From assembly GCF_000003815.2 (NCBI RefSeq), contig NC_049993.1:1460774-1524773 (forward strand): a stretch of 64,000 bases of DNA, read 5' to 3'. The notes under the pieces were generated by a model that saw only the letters and a program-made list of their open reading frames with translations, made no database searches and had not been told where the DNA came from. This DNA is from Branchiostoma floridae. Taxonomy: Eukaryota; Chordata; Leptocardii; Amphioxiformes; Branchiostomatidae. Position numbers and translations under genes: made by a program. This document shows, in pieces, positions 58,101 through 64,000 of the stretch; positions within the stretch are counted from its first letter, which is position 1, and every line of letters starts with the position of its first letter.

Positions 58101-60826
58101 GCGACCCCTCCCCTAAAAATACCAGCCCCGTTCGATGACTGCAACGGATGCTAAGCCATAATAATTAACGGATCTTTTTGAAATTGTTCCAAGTGGAATT
58201 CGACATCGTTTACAATCATAATATCTGTATTGTTCTACCGGTGCCTTGTCCATCACACACAACATCTTATCTTATACAGAGTGGACTGAAATTTGCATTA
58301 AATGGCTGGCTTCTTGTCTTTTGTTATCATTCTCTTCTCTTCTAACTTTGGAAGAGGATAACTCCAGTGTCGTCGAAACGTCATGAGTTTTGGCATGTAG
58401 GTAGTCGAAATAGCAAATTAACATAATGAAATACTAATTATGCAAACCAAACAGCTAATTTGCAAAATAGAAAATAGGAAAAATAAGTCACGTCATTCAC
58501 TAAGATCTTCAGACTGCTGAACAAGTCCTTCAGTGTAATATAACCAGCTGCTGCCGCGCTGTGTTCTTGCAAACGTGGTGTGTTACGCTGGAGGGTGGTT
58601 GCACCGACTATATCGATACAGACACAGATACAGATGGTACATTTTCTAAAAGTAAGGTTGAAACATATCTTTATTTGCAGTTCCAGGAAACTACAGTGAC
58701 TGTGCCGAGCTCTACGAAGGCGGATGTAAAACAAGCGGTGTTTACCGCATCATGCTCCAGAACATCACAACTGTGGATGTCTACTGTGACATGGATACTG
58801 ACGGTGGGGTTTGATACTTTAAGTAGTGAGAAAAAATATATAATAATAGTGTCGTGTTGGCATCACGTTTAACTTACATTGCCCAGAGCCAGATATGCTG
58901 TGTCTTGAAAAAAGACTTGTACATGGCTTACCTCAACTCGCCCAGCTGAAAAAATGGGTAACATACAATCACATAATTCCACCAGGTTCCATTATACCGC
59001 CACCTCAAAAACGTTGTTATAGATGCCTTCCATGATTGTCTTAAACACCTAAATATCTTAATTGTATTACATCTAAAGTATTCAACATTCGATATTCAAG
59101 ACAATATTGGGAAGACCTCTATACTTACGTTTTTGAGGTGGCGGTATTATGGCACCTGGTAGAATTATGATAGTCGATGTTACCTGAAGTAAAATTTTGT
59201 TAAAGAAGTGTGATGGGCATCACTCCCCAAAACTATGCCATAGACAAAGTCGATAAAATAACAACCCACTGCGCCTCCGACCATTAACAGACTATAGAAC
59301 TACTTTTCGTTTTTTTGTTTGTTTTTGTTTAATGCTCTAAGATAAGTTCGTGGCCTGTTGAAAGGACTGTGTAGTTACTGTTTGCATATATCTATGTGTG
59401 AGTGTTGAACGTTATAGGTCAACTTTGCTTTATAATTTGTTTGATAGTTTATTGCAAGTTCTTGCCCGAGGTTAATTGTAAGTGGCAAAAAGTGGCAAAC
59501 AATGGTAAGCAGTATATAGTAGTAAGAGACTAATTCTAGTGATAAATTCAAATAAACTAAAAAAAGGAAGACTTCTTTTTTTGGAAACAGTAGAAGACGA
59601 AGGATCCCGGCTTTTCGATAATGTCTGGATCGATGCTAAGAGGAGGGTAGTCGTTTTTTTGTAAACTCGGGGAAATAAGGGTGGAATTTGGTGGCCTCTT
59701 TACATTTTATTAATATCACATCCAACAGGAGGAGGCTGGACTGTAATCCAGCGCCGGCTTGATGGATCGGTTCGGTTTGACCGTACCTGGGAGGACTACA
59801 AACGTGGTTTCGGGAACAAGACCGGTGAATACTGGCTGGGCAATGACTACCTCCACCTACTGACCAACCAGAAGAACTACAGTCTCCGGGTCGACTGGAC
59901 AAATAAAGGAAAATATTACAAAAGTGTGTGCAGCCGCACTCACTTTAAGTAAGTCTTTAATTTTACCAATAATACATTTGTTTGAAAACAACGAAGAAAG
60001 CTTATAAATGAATCAGTTGTTGCAGCTGCTTTTTGTTTCCTTTATTGCTTACCAAATATAGTACCTACTTTATTTGGCTCATATACCAAAATAAAGACCA
60101 TCATCATTATCCTTATTGAAGTTCCAATTATCGCAGGTAGTGCAGCATTCCAGCATTATATCTGTGTCAGAATGAGATAAGAAAGTTTGGAATAATGTTG
60201 GAATGCCGTAGAATGCAATTTTACTGCAGTTAAAATACACTTAAAAAACTATTCCATATTTGTTCCACTTCAAATGTACATCAAAAGATTTTAGCATGTC
60301 AAAAACTTTCGGACCAGCGAAAAAATAGCACAAATATCTCGAATTCGGGGAGATTTTCTATAATACACTACGAATTCCCAGGTATGGAAAATAATTTTCA
60401 ATCTGACGGCATTCCGGCACATTCTTTCTCTCGTGTGAAAGGGGCTTCAATCAATGACGTATTAATCTGATAACACTATTCACTTACATTGCATTTTATT
60501 TGTTATTGTTTAATAATAATTTTCTATCTCCCAGGGTTTCCGATGAAAAGAATAATTACAGACTGGATACAGGTCCGCCTGCAGGTTTCAAAGTTCATCC
60601 TTGTGATCACATGCTTACATCTTATTCTGCATCTGGGTATGCCTTCTCTACCGTGGACAGGGACAACGATGTCATAAAGGACTTTAGCTGTGCTAAGTGC
60701 TATGGAGGTGGCTGGTGGTATAAGAATTGTGGTCCAGATTTGTTCACCCAACAGTGGGCCCATTGCAATAAGAAGTTAATTGTACAGCAGAATTCCATGA
60801 TGCTGAAGCCAGACCTGTCTACCTGA
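33797..60826 (+). CDS. Type II transmembrane fibrinogen-related receptor, exon 2 split by a giant element
   Basis: Exons by eye: 33797-34190, exon 2 in two halves (35226-35284 and 50538-50616), 52188-52346, 53447-53611, 56769-56917, 57751-57889, 58681-58803, 59729-59948 and 60535-60826. The product is 546 residues without exon 2 and would be 592 with an unbroken exon 2. The N-terminus has no signal peptide. It carries five [IL]Y motifs and an NPAY motif, then a single membrane span, a Thr/Ser-rich stalk of about 46 residues and a C-terminal fibrinogen-related domain. That topology resembles FIBCD1-like lectins. Such domains bind acetylated or sulphated glycans; the ligand here is unknown. The start could instead be the in-frame ATG at 33485, but 33797 has the better context (GAAATGG). 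Confidence 0.8.
35226..35284 (+). pseudogene. Exon 2, 5' half, interrupted by the giant element
   Basis: Acceptor TTTGTTCCAG then phase-1 coding ([19 protein letters not shown]). Coding stops being gene-derived after TAT at 35284, where the element begins. Reading into the element meets TAA within six codons. The original donor lies 15.25 kb away at 50617. Confidence 0.78.
35455..35815 (+). repeat. Hairpin satellite in left arm
   Basis: Seven copies of a short palindrome of the type CGAGGGGACTCCCCTCG (or GAGGGAACTCCCCTC), spaced about 35-65 bp, with GGCACGCTGGCTGTC and GGCCGACACAAGGGGC linkers. Each can form a stem on either strand. Confidence 0.92.
37248..38246 (-). mobile_element. 5'-truncated non-LTR retrotransposon inserted in left arm only
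   Basis: Minus-strand frames read LLYGCEIWG and, after a frameshift, a C-terminal domain with [20 protein letters not shown] (Cys/His knuckle) and [13 protein letters not shown], ending before a 3' tail of GCAATAAAACTTGAT. The right arm keeps the uninterrupted site near 48555-48575; the left arm has lost about 16 bp there. A second 3' fragment of this family lies at 59446-59702. Confidence 0.87.
39637..39861 (-). CDS. Small ORF in left arm (74 codons), identical in both arms
   Basis: Starts at a GTG rather than ATG and contains [20 protein letters not shown]. The same frame is intact in the right arm at 46934-47158. I do not recognise it. Near-identity of the arms means conservation does not by itself show selection. 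Confidence 0.2.
   Translation of the reverse strand: MFSLLLRSCGRRGVPFHMCLSRESSHCASLAQSENLFLSQKIYERTARVCEEGYHQYIRMERYLSTFRITFCNP
40017..40553 (+). mobile_element. MITE T5, long copy with internal insertion (left arm)
   Basis: Ends TACTCTCCAAGCAGAGGTTA and its complement AACCTCTGCTTGGAGAGTA. Inner words are TTTTTATCGGGCTTTCTATTTT. The centre contains an unrelated block of about 300 bp (ACGTTAAATGGAGGCCCCGTG, CACGTAAAAGTACCC). Mirrored at 46241-46776. Confidence 0.78.
41250..41462. mobile_element. MITE T5 copy
   Basis: Foldback of 213 bp: TACTCTCCAAGCAGAGG at the left, CCTCTACTTGGAGAGTA at the right, with GTTTTTAGTCGTTTTTATCG and its inverted match inside. Confidence 0.85.
42553..42763. mobile_element. 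MITE T5 copy
   Basis: Another foldback of about 211 bp with the same arms (CTCTCCAAGCAGAGGTTAGG ... CCTAACCTCTGTTTGGGGAG). Further fragments lie at about 41140-41195 and 45465-45600. Confidence 0.85.
42841..43046 (-). CDS. Exon-like open frame in the core of the giant element
   Basis: Minus-strand interval with an acceptor-like CTACTTGTAG and a donor AAG|GTTAGT. Phase 1 in, phase 0 out, 68 codons. It includes [20 protein letters not shown], then [20 protein letters not shown]. It lies in the single-copy core where a transposase would be expected, but I recognise no transposase motif. Confidence 0.3.
44075..44259 (+). mobile_element. MITE T4, copy inside the giant element
   Basis: 185 bp, same ends as the 22382 copy (TCACATTTCCAAACCGGG ... 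TTTTGAAATGTGA), same orientation and closely similar interior. Confidence 0.85.
44340..44439. other. Assembly gap (100 N) in the core of the giant element
   Basis: Exactly 100 N, flanked by CTCTACTCTCC on the left and TGAGAGTAGG on the right. These resemble T5 ends, so a T5 copy may be what is missing. Confidence 0.95.
44440..45895. other. Core right side: diverged inner palindrome
   Basis: 44940-45175 mirrors 41590-41780 (shared GGGCTGTATAGGCCCTGG, GATGATYCAACAGCCGC). 45420-45600 mirrors 41140-41240. Identity is clearly lower than in the outer arms. An open minus-strand frame at 44440-44694 is unrecognised. Confidence 0.6.
46241..46776 (-). mobile_element. MITE T5, long copy (right arm)
   Basis: Mirror image of 40017-40553, including the same internal insertion, so the insertion predates arm duplication or was spread by conversion between arms. 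Confidence 0.78.
46934..47158 (+). CDS. Small ORF in right arm (74 codons)
   Basis: Mirror of 39637-39861, GTG start, preceded by ATATTTTTAG which could serve as an acceptor. Unrecognised product. Confidence 0.2.
   Translation: MFSLLLRSCGRRGVPFHMCLSRESSHCASLAQSENLFLSQKIYERTARVCEEGYHQYIRMERYLSTFRITFCNP
50003..50363 (-). repeat. Hairpin satellite in right arm
   Basis: Mirror of the left-arm array, with the same seven GAGGGGAGTCCCCTC-type palindromes and the same linkers. Confidence 0.92.
50538..50616 (+). pseudogene. Exon 2, 3' half, beyond the giant element
   Basis: Resumes in the same frame directly after the CTAT duplication ([18 protein letters not shown]) and ends at GAAG|GTAACA in phase 1. 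It carries an NPAY motif matching the one in exon 3. It has lost its own acceptor; AAG or CAG at 50544/50547 could act as a cryptic one. Confidence 0.78.
50620..52187. other. Intron, no feature seen
   Basis: A+T-rich intronic sequence with short unsupported frames. Confidence 0.5.
52188..52346 (+). CDS. Fibrinogen-related receptor exon 3: NPAY segment
   Basis: Phase 1-1, 53 codons. [19 protein letters not shown] is followed by [19 protein letters not shown] fits the NPxY pattern bound by PTB domains or endocytic adaptors. Acceptor TTCCAG, donor CAAG|GTAATT. Confidence 0.82.
53447..53611 (+). CDS. Fibrinogen-related receptor exon 4: acidic cytoplasmic linker
   Basis: Phase 1-1: [28 protein letters not shown], then [14 protein letters not shown] second in-phase donor lies at 53551 (AGAG|GTAGGA), so a shorter form losing 20 codons is possible. 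Confidence 0.7.
53920..54540. repeat. Degenerate intronic repeat, about 130-140 bp
   Basis: Three to four weakly similar units recur with TTTAGGTCATTTG / TTTCAGATCATTTGG / TGTCAGACCATTCGG / TTCAAGTTATTCGG. It includes a G14 run near 54135. Confidence 0.45.
54704..54800 (+). repeat. Degenerate GTAGAGTA microsatellite
   Basis: Repeated AGTAGAGTAG / AGTAGTGTAG words over about 100 bp in the intron. Confidence 0.55.
55208..55297 (+). other. Long near-perfect hairpin in intron
   Basis: About 41 paired bases around a 7-nt loop: the left arm GACATCGAAAGAAAGGGAG ... TAAACTGACATT pairs with AATGTCAGTTTA ... CTCCCTTTCTTTCGATGTT. One bulge and one G-T pair. The size is in the range of an animal pre-miRNA, but a tiny foldback repeat is equally possible. 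Confidence 0.6.
55300..56560. other. Intron, no gene seen
   Basis: Contains dispersed TGACGTCA-like words and short frames without support. Confidence 0.4.
56570..56705 (-). mobile_element. tRNA-derived SINE-like relic
   Basis: On the minus strand GGTTAGAGCGTTGGAATCGG leads to GGTCCTGAGTTCAATACTC, the layout of A box, anticodon arm and B box of a tRNA. It is too diverged for a working tRNA. Confidence 0.35.
56769..56917 (+). CDS. Fibrinogen-related receptor exon 5: membrane span
   Basis: [12 protein letters not shown], then the hydrophobic segment [20 protein letters not shown]. Arg on the N-terminal side supports type II (N-in) topology. Phase 1 in, phase 0 out; donor CAG|GTTTGT is weak. 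Confidence 0.82.
56969..57050 (+). mobile_element. MITE-like end fragment T6
   Basis: GCCCCTTCACAAGAGAG, then GCCGGAATGCCATCAGA and AATTCGTAGTGTATT. An inverted relative lies at about 60160-60450. Confidence 0.5.
57450..57725 (+). mobile_element. Non-LTR family A 3' end, copy 2
   Basis: Same block as at 7200-7370 (AACTATCGTAGAGTGGAAT, GGGGCATCTTCTCTAGATAG). It ends about 25 bp before exon 6 of the fibrinogen-related gene. Confidence 0.78.
57751..57889 (+). CDS. Fibrinogen-related receptor exon 6: stalk
   Basis: Thr/Ser/Pro-rich extracellular stalk ([29 protein letters not shown]) ending RFC. Likely O-glycosylated. Phase 0 in (acceptor CATTTTAAG), phase 1 out (GCT|GTAAGG). Confidence 0.68.
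57923..58134. mobile_element. Foldback MITE T7 in intron
   Basis: Inverted ends CGAACGGGGCTG / CAGCCCCGTTCG, inner arms CAACGTTGGTTAGGTTC and GAACCTAGCCAACGTT, and a G15 run near 57945. Starts 33 bp after the exon 6 donor. Confidence 0.8.
58525..58645 (+). mobile_element. Non-LTR family A tail fragment
   Basis: TTCAGTGTAATATAACCAGC followed by TATATCGATACAGACACAG, the same tail as at the right end of the window. It ends about 40 bp before exon 7. Confidence 0.65.
58681..58803 (+). CDS. Fibrinogen-related receptor exon 7: start of FReD
   Basis: [20 protein letters not shown], then [10 protein letters not shown]. This is the conserved opening of a fibrinogen-related domain with its first disulphide cysteines. 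Phase 1-1. Confidence 0.92.
58957..59185. mobile_element. Foldback MITE T8 in intron
   Basis: 229 bp with ends GGTAACAT / ATGTTACC and long arms (ATTATACCGCCACCTCAAAA paired with TTTTGAGGTGGCGGTATTAT). No coding. Confidence 0.85.
59446..59702 (-). mobile_element. Second copy of the non-LTR family inserted in the left arm
   Basis: TTTATTGCAAGTTCTTGCCC and GAAGACGAAGGATCCCGGC match 37250-37500 in the same orientation. It is 3'-end only and ends about 25 bp before exon 8. Confidence 0.78.
59729..59948 (+). CDS. Fibrinogen-related receptor exon 8: FReD middle
   Basis: [43 protein letters not shown] and YSLRVDW are the hallmark FReD blocks. Phase 1 in, phase 2 out (TTTAA|GTAAGT). Confidence 0.94.
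60160..60450 (-). mobile_element. MITE-like fragment T6, inverted copy
   Basis: Read on the minus strand from 60450: GCCCCTTTCACACGAGAG, GCCGGAATGCCGTCAGA, then GGGAATTCGTAGTGTATT, matching 56969-57050. Confidence 0.55.
60535..60826 (+). CDS. Fibrinogen-related receptor exon 9: FReD end and stop
   Basis: [20 protein letters not shown] matches the usual calcium-site block (FST.D.DND...CA), followed by [12 protein letters not shown]. The last part ([13 protein letters not shown] ... MMLKPDLST) departs from the common NLNG...W...MKIRP ending. TGA at 60824-60826. Confidence 0.93.
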
Positions 60827-61293
60827 TAAGACGGAACATTTGAGTTCTGTTATGGGTGGTGGTGTCATTTCTTTCTCAAAGGCCACATTGGTTGAATCAG
60901 ATGGATGGCATCTTCTGGGAGAAAGTCGCCAAGAAAAGTTGTCTTCATTATGAAATTAGTGAAAGCTTGACAAATGGCTGAATGCATAGCGTACTGTAGA
61001 CTCCTTCTTGTTCTTTCACTGTTTTTCTTTACTTTAGAATTCACTTTTGCATTCTAGTATCAGGTATTGTTTTTGTGTTCTACGGCATATATTTCCATTT
61101 TGTGTATCTTATTTGTAAAATCTGCAGCATGGTTAAAATATTTTTGGAAACGCACGAGATTTGATTCGCTCGTTTACGTTATCCATAATATCTGATCAAT
61201 ATGGCCATATTGTAGAATAAATGTTGATAGTTTCTTTTGGACAGACTACATATACAGTGATATCAAATTGTAAATCTGTGTTATCACGTGCAC

Positions 61294-61299
61294 AATAAA
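61294..61299 (+). terminator. Candidate poly(A) signal of fibrinogen-related gene
   Basis: AATAAA in CACAATAAAAGAAAG, 468 bp after the stop codon. Confidence 0.45.
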
Positions 61300-61374
61300 A
61301 GAAAGTCAATATCTTATGATCATTGTAACCATTGTTAATATATCCTGTATTAGAATGTCATTATTACGATTTGA

Positions 61375-61731
61375 TCATTTCAAAATCTTTCCATTCGGTA
61401 TTTCCAAGTACATATATTTGGTAAAATCAAGCAAATTTCTTTTATTATTAATAGGATTTAGTAATATGTATAATATCGTATGTCTGTATAGCAAATAAGA
61501 TTTTTTTCTATCCATGAAGTTGTTCAGAAGTATAGCATTACAAAATCGGGCCCTTCGAAGCTTGGTAATCAACGATGTTAAGTCACTGGCATTGAGACTA
61601 TCGAAATACGTGTGCCAAAATCGGCGACTTATTGTTTGTTTGTTTGAAATTTTGTTAATTAATGAAAGCTGAAATCGGCCTGCAGGTCGCTTTTCATTGA
61701 GGTAACGAGGGAAGAGGCATGGGTCAGACAA
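61375..61731 (-). other. Open frame of unknown origin, probably a repeat relic
   Basis: Minus-strand reading of 118 codons with CLFPRYLNEKRPAGRFQLSL, then RRFWHTYFDSLNASDLTSL. It continues upstream past a stop in the same style. It has a protein-like composition but I do not recognise it. It may be a decayed transposon ORF. Confidence 0.3.
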
Positions 61732-61799
61732 CGTGTATAACAGATTTGAGATACAGTTAAAAGTCCTAATTAGTCTAGTAAGCCTATATACACAATTTT

Positions 61800-63355
61800 A
61801 CATTGTAGGTCTGACAACTGTCTGATACAATTATGTTTGTGGAATGATGACAGGTTTTCATGATAACAGGGCGTATTGATCTCCTATTTGACTAATTGTT
61901 ATACTTATGGTTTCAAAGAAATCTGAGTTTCTATCGGTACTCATTAAATTTCCACCAAATGGTAAGATTGGGGAAGCAAAATAAGATATGCCTAGATTCT
62001 CGAAATAATTTCATCAGGTCTACCTATCAGAATTGACTGTTTTATATACAATGTGTTTGAAATGTGAGTCGGTAAGTAATAGGCTTAGTGTTGACACACA
62101 GCATACATATGAATATATGCAGTGGTCAGAGCACTTTCACGACGAATTAATCTATTAACATCATCATATGTGACTTATGAACCGCTTCAACGATATAAAT
62201 TAAGATGCGAAAAATTTTACGAAAGCTTTTGACATGCTAAAAAATTTCGAGGTATATTTGAAGTGGAGAAATATTGAACGGCATTCAAAGTGTATTCTAA
62301 TTGCATTTTAACTATTCTAACTTTATTATGACCACATTCTACGGCATTCTATTATTCTTCGAAACATGAAAGTAAAAATACATCGGAATCTTTTTTCTTA
62401 TTGGATTGATTATGAAACCTGCGATTTCCCTTACCGAGATCTGGTAAGGGACCATGTAAGAATTTTAGTTGTTTAGTTGGTTAACGTTTTATTGTGTATC
62501 TCTATTTTGTACTCTCAGTGTGACAATAATGCTTCTTATATCATATACAATTGATGAAATGAGGTGGTCACAAATGGAGGTCTACAACAAATAGTCTCAT
62601 CTGATGTTTTAATCATAAGAGTGTTTTCAACAGTACAAAGTAAGAAAATAGTACTCCATTTATTTAGTATTTTATATTATAGCTGTTTGTTGAGATGTAT
62701 ATGACATATTAGGACAACACAAAAGTCGTGCTCTTGTCAAGAGATACCAAAACTTATTATCAAGAAATCAAATAAAGGATAAACAATTACATTCATATAC
62801 TTGTTCTTGTATATAGAGAGATTAAAATTGTTAGACAAAGCAGGGTTTGTTTGGACAGTTACTTGTAGTCATTGATTAGATTGTTTATAGGGATTGTACA
62901 TTAGACATATAGGATACACAATGTAGTGGACTACATTGTGAAACAAAGAATGCTACATCATTGATTGAACATTGTTGCAAGCAACAAGTCGGCAATAATG
63001 ATTTGTATTGCAGGAGTCGTATATTATACGTAAAGGGGGCTGTTAAAAAAAACTATAATTTATAATATTACTTTGTGGAAACGTCCATGCAATGTATCAA
63101 GTCGTCAATATTGACATGTTTTATCTCGATAATCCATTATACACATTCATCATCATCATCCGGTCGTGCTGGTTGCACGGACGGCCATGACTCTCTTCCT
63201 CCATCCTTCCATATCCTCCATACACATTGGAAGTATACAACGTACTACATTGCTGAGCTAGAAAGCAATTTGCATATTTATTATCTATAAATATCTATAA
63301 ATATGTCTTTTTATCAGTTACAAATGTAATATGCTTGACTGTCCTGTTATGAAAT
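61800..63355. other. Intergenic, no gene seen
   Basis: A+T-rich with short frames only. 62200-62360 has weak similarity to T6-like repeats. Confidence 0.45.
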
Positions 63356-63359
63356 GCTG

Positions 63360-63990
63360 CGGATTAATTAATTGTGCAAACTAGCCCCTGGTTAGCATTA
63401 ATAGAGCTTGATTATAGAAGGCATCCCCAAGTTATCTAGAGATAAAAAATTATGACGATCCGTCAACCCTTCCCGTGTACCGGTAGTGTTATTACCCCCC
63501 AAAGGGATGATGCAATTGAGCACGCGCGGAAAACTTGCTGTAAATTCCGGGGATTTTTACCAATCGGACATACTAGTACACCTCTCAGTTAGGCTAATAT
63601 TTATCTCTTTGTTAGTTACATGTGTCTTATCTTTGAGTATCTGCTATTATGAAATGAAGTATAACTATAAACTGTCCTCATTATCTATGCAAATTAGCCA
63701 TGTCTTCAAATACCAGAGTTACCAACCTAGGATTGATGTGTTCAAAAATTCGTACTTTCCCAAAAATTCGTACTTTCCCAGAACTATCGTAGAGTGGAAT
63801 TTGTTATCACCAAGTACATTAGGGGCATCTTCTCTGGGTAGTTTTAAAGAACGCTTGCAGATAGTGCAAAAGTTAGGTGTGACGGGTCGTTCAGTGTAAT
63901 ATAACCAGCTATTGCCGCGCCGCGTGCCTGCGAAGCTGGCGTGTTACGCCGAACGGCGGTTATACCGGCTATATAGATACAGATACAGGT
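63360..63990 (+). mobile_element. Non-LTR family A 3' end, copy 3, with adjoining inverted repeat
   Basis: 63690-63900 encodes [14 protein letters not shown], then [20 protein letters not shown] and a stop, followed by the tail CGGTTATACCGGCTATATAG near the window end. AAAATTCGTACTTTCCC is duplicated in tandem near 63750. 63365-63510 is the reverse complement of the 6.1-6.5 kb repeat. Confidence 0.78.
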
Positions 63991-64000
63991 AACCCCTGAT

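Overview
The window reads as animal nuclear DNA, most likely from a cephalochordate (amphioxus, Branchiostoma). The evidence is intron-split genes with GT/AG junctions, phase-1 shuffling of LRR, F-type lectin, CUB, CCP and fibrinogen-like modules, a metazoan receptor tyrosine kinase, and dense decayed non-LTR retrotransposons and small foldback DNA transposons. The species call is inference. Nothing bacterial, viral or CRISPR-like is present.

Layout. 1-5970 is a CAGA-type minisatellite whose orientation flips at about 5268. 5970-19960 is repeat-rich and gene-poor: retrotransposon 3' ends, two tandem arrays sharing the word TCCGGATA, several MITE families, and a weak minus-strand gene candidate at 9.3-10.6 kb. 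19985-31542 (+) is a 14-exon gene for a predicted 1126-residue receptor tyrosine kinase: signal peptide, LRRs, EGF-like piece, first half of an F-type lectin, CUB, second half of the F-type lectin, two CCPs, one membrane span, kinase. 33797-60826 (+) is a second receptor gene: a cytoplasmic N-terminus with five [IL]Y motifs and NPAY motifs, one membrane span (type II), a short stalk and a C-terminal fibrinogen-related domain.

The most striking object lies inside the second gene. Positions 35285-50533 form a palindromic element of about 15.2 kb with arms of about 4.6 kb (5.6 kb on the left, which carries an extra 1-kb retrotransposon). It has exact inverted termini (AACACGATCC...GGATCGTGTT) and a 4-bp target duplication (CTAT), and it splits a coding exon. 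Removing the element and one CTAT rejoins the two exon halves in frame with matching phase-1 borders. Because the exon is symmetric in phase, skipping it would still leave an intact receptor. One arm carries a truncated non-LTR insertion that the other lacks, so the arms have had separate histories. Similarity continues, more diverged, towards the centre (about 41.8/44.95 kb), next to an assembly gap.

Both genes encode plus-strand cell-surface proteins with candidate glycan-binding ectodomains. One has a tyrosine kinase and the other a tail rich in candidate phosphotyrosine sites. A shared innate-recognition or signalling role is an inference only. Exon coordinates were read by eye from splice signals, phase and domain continuity; no alignment or transcript data were used.
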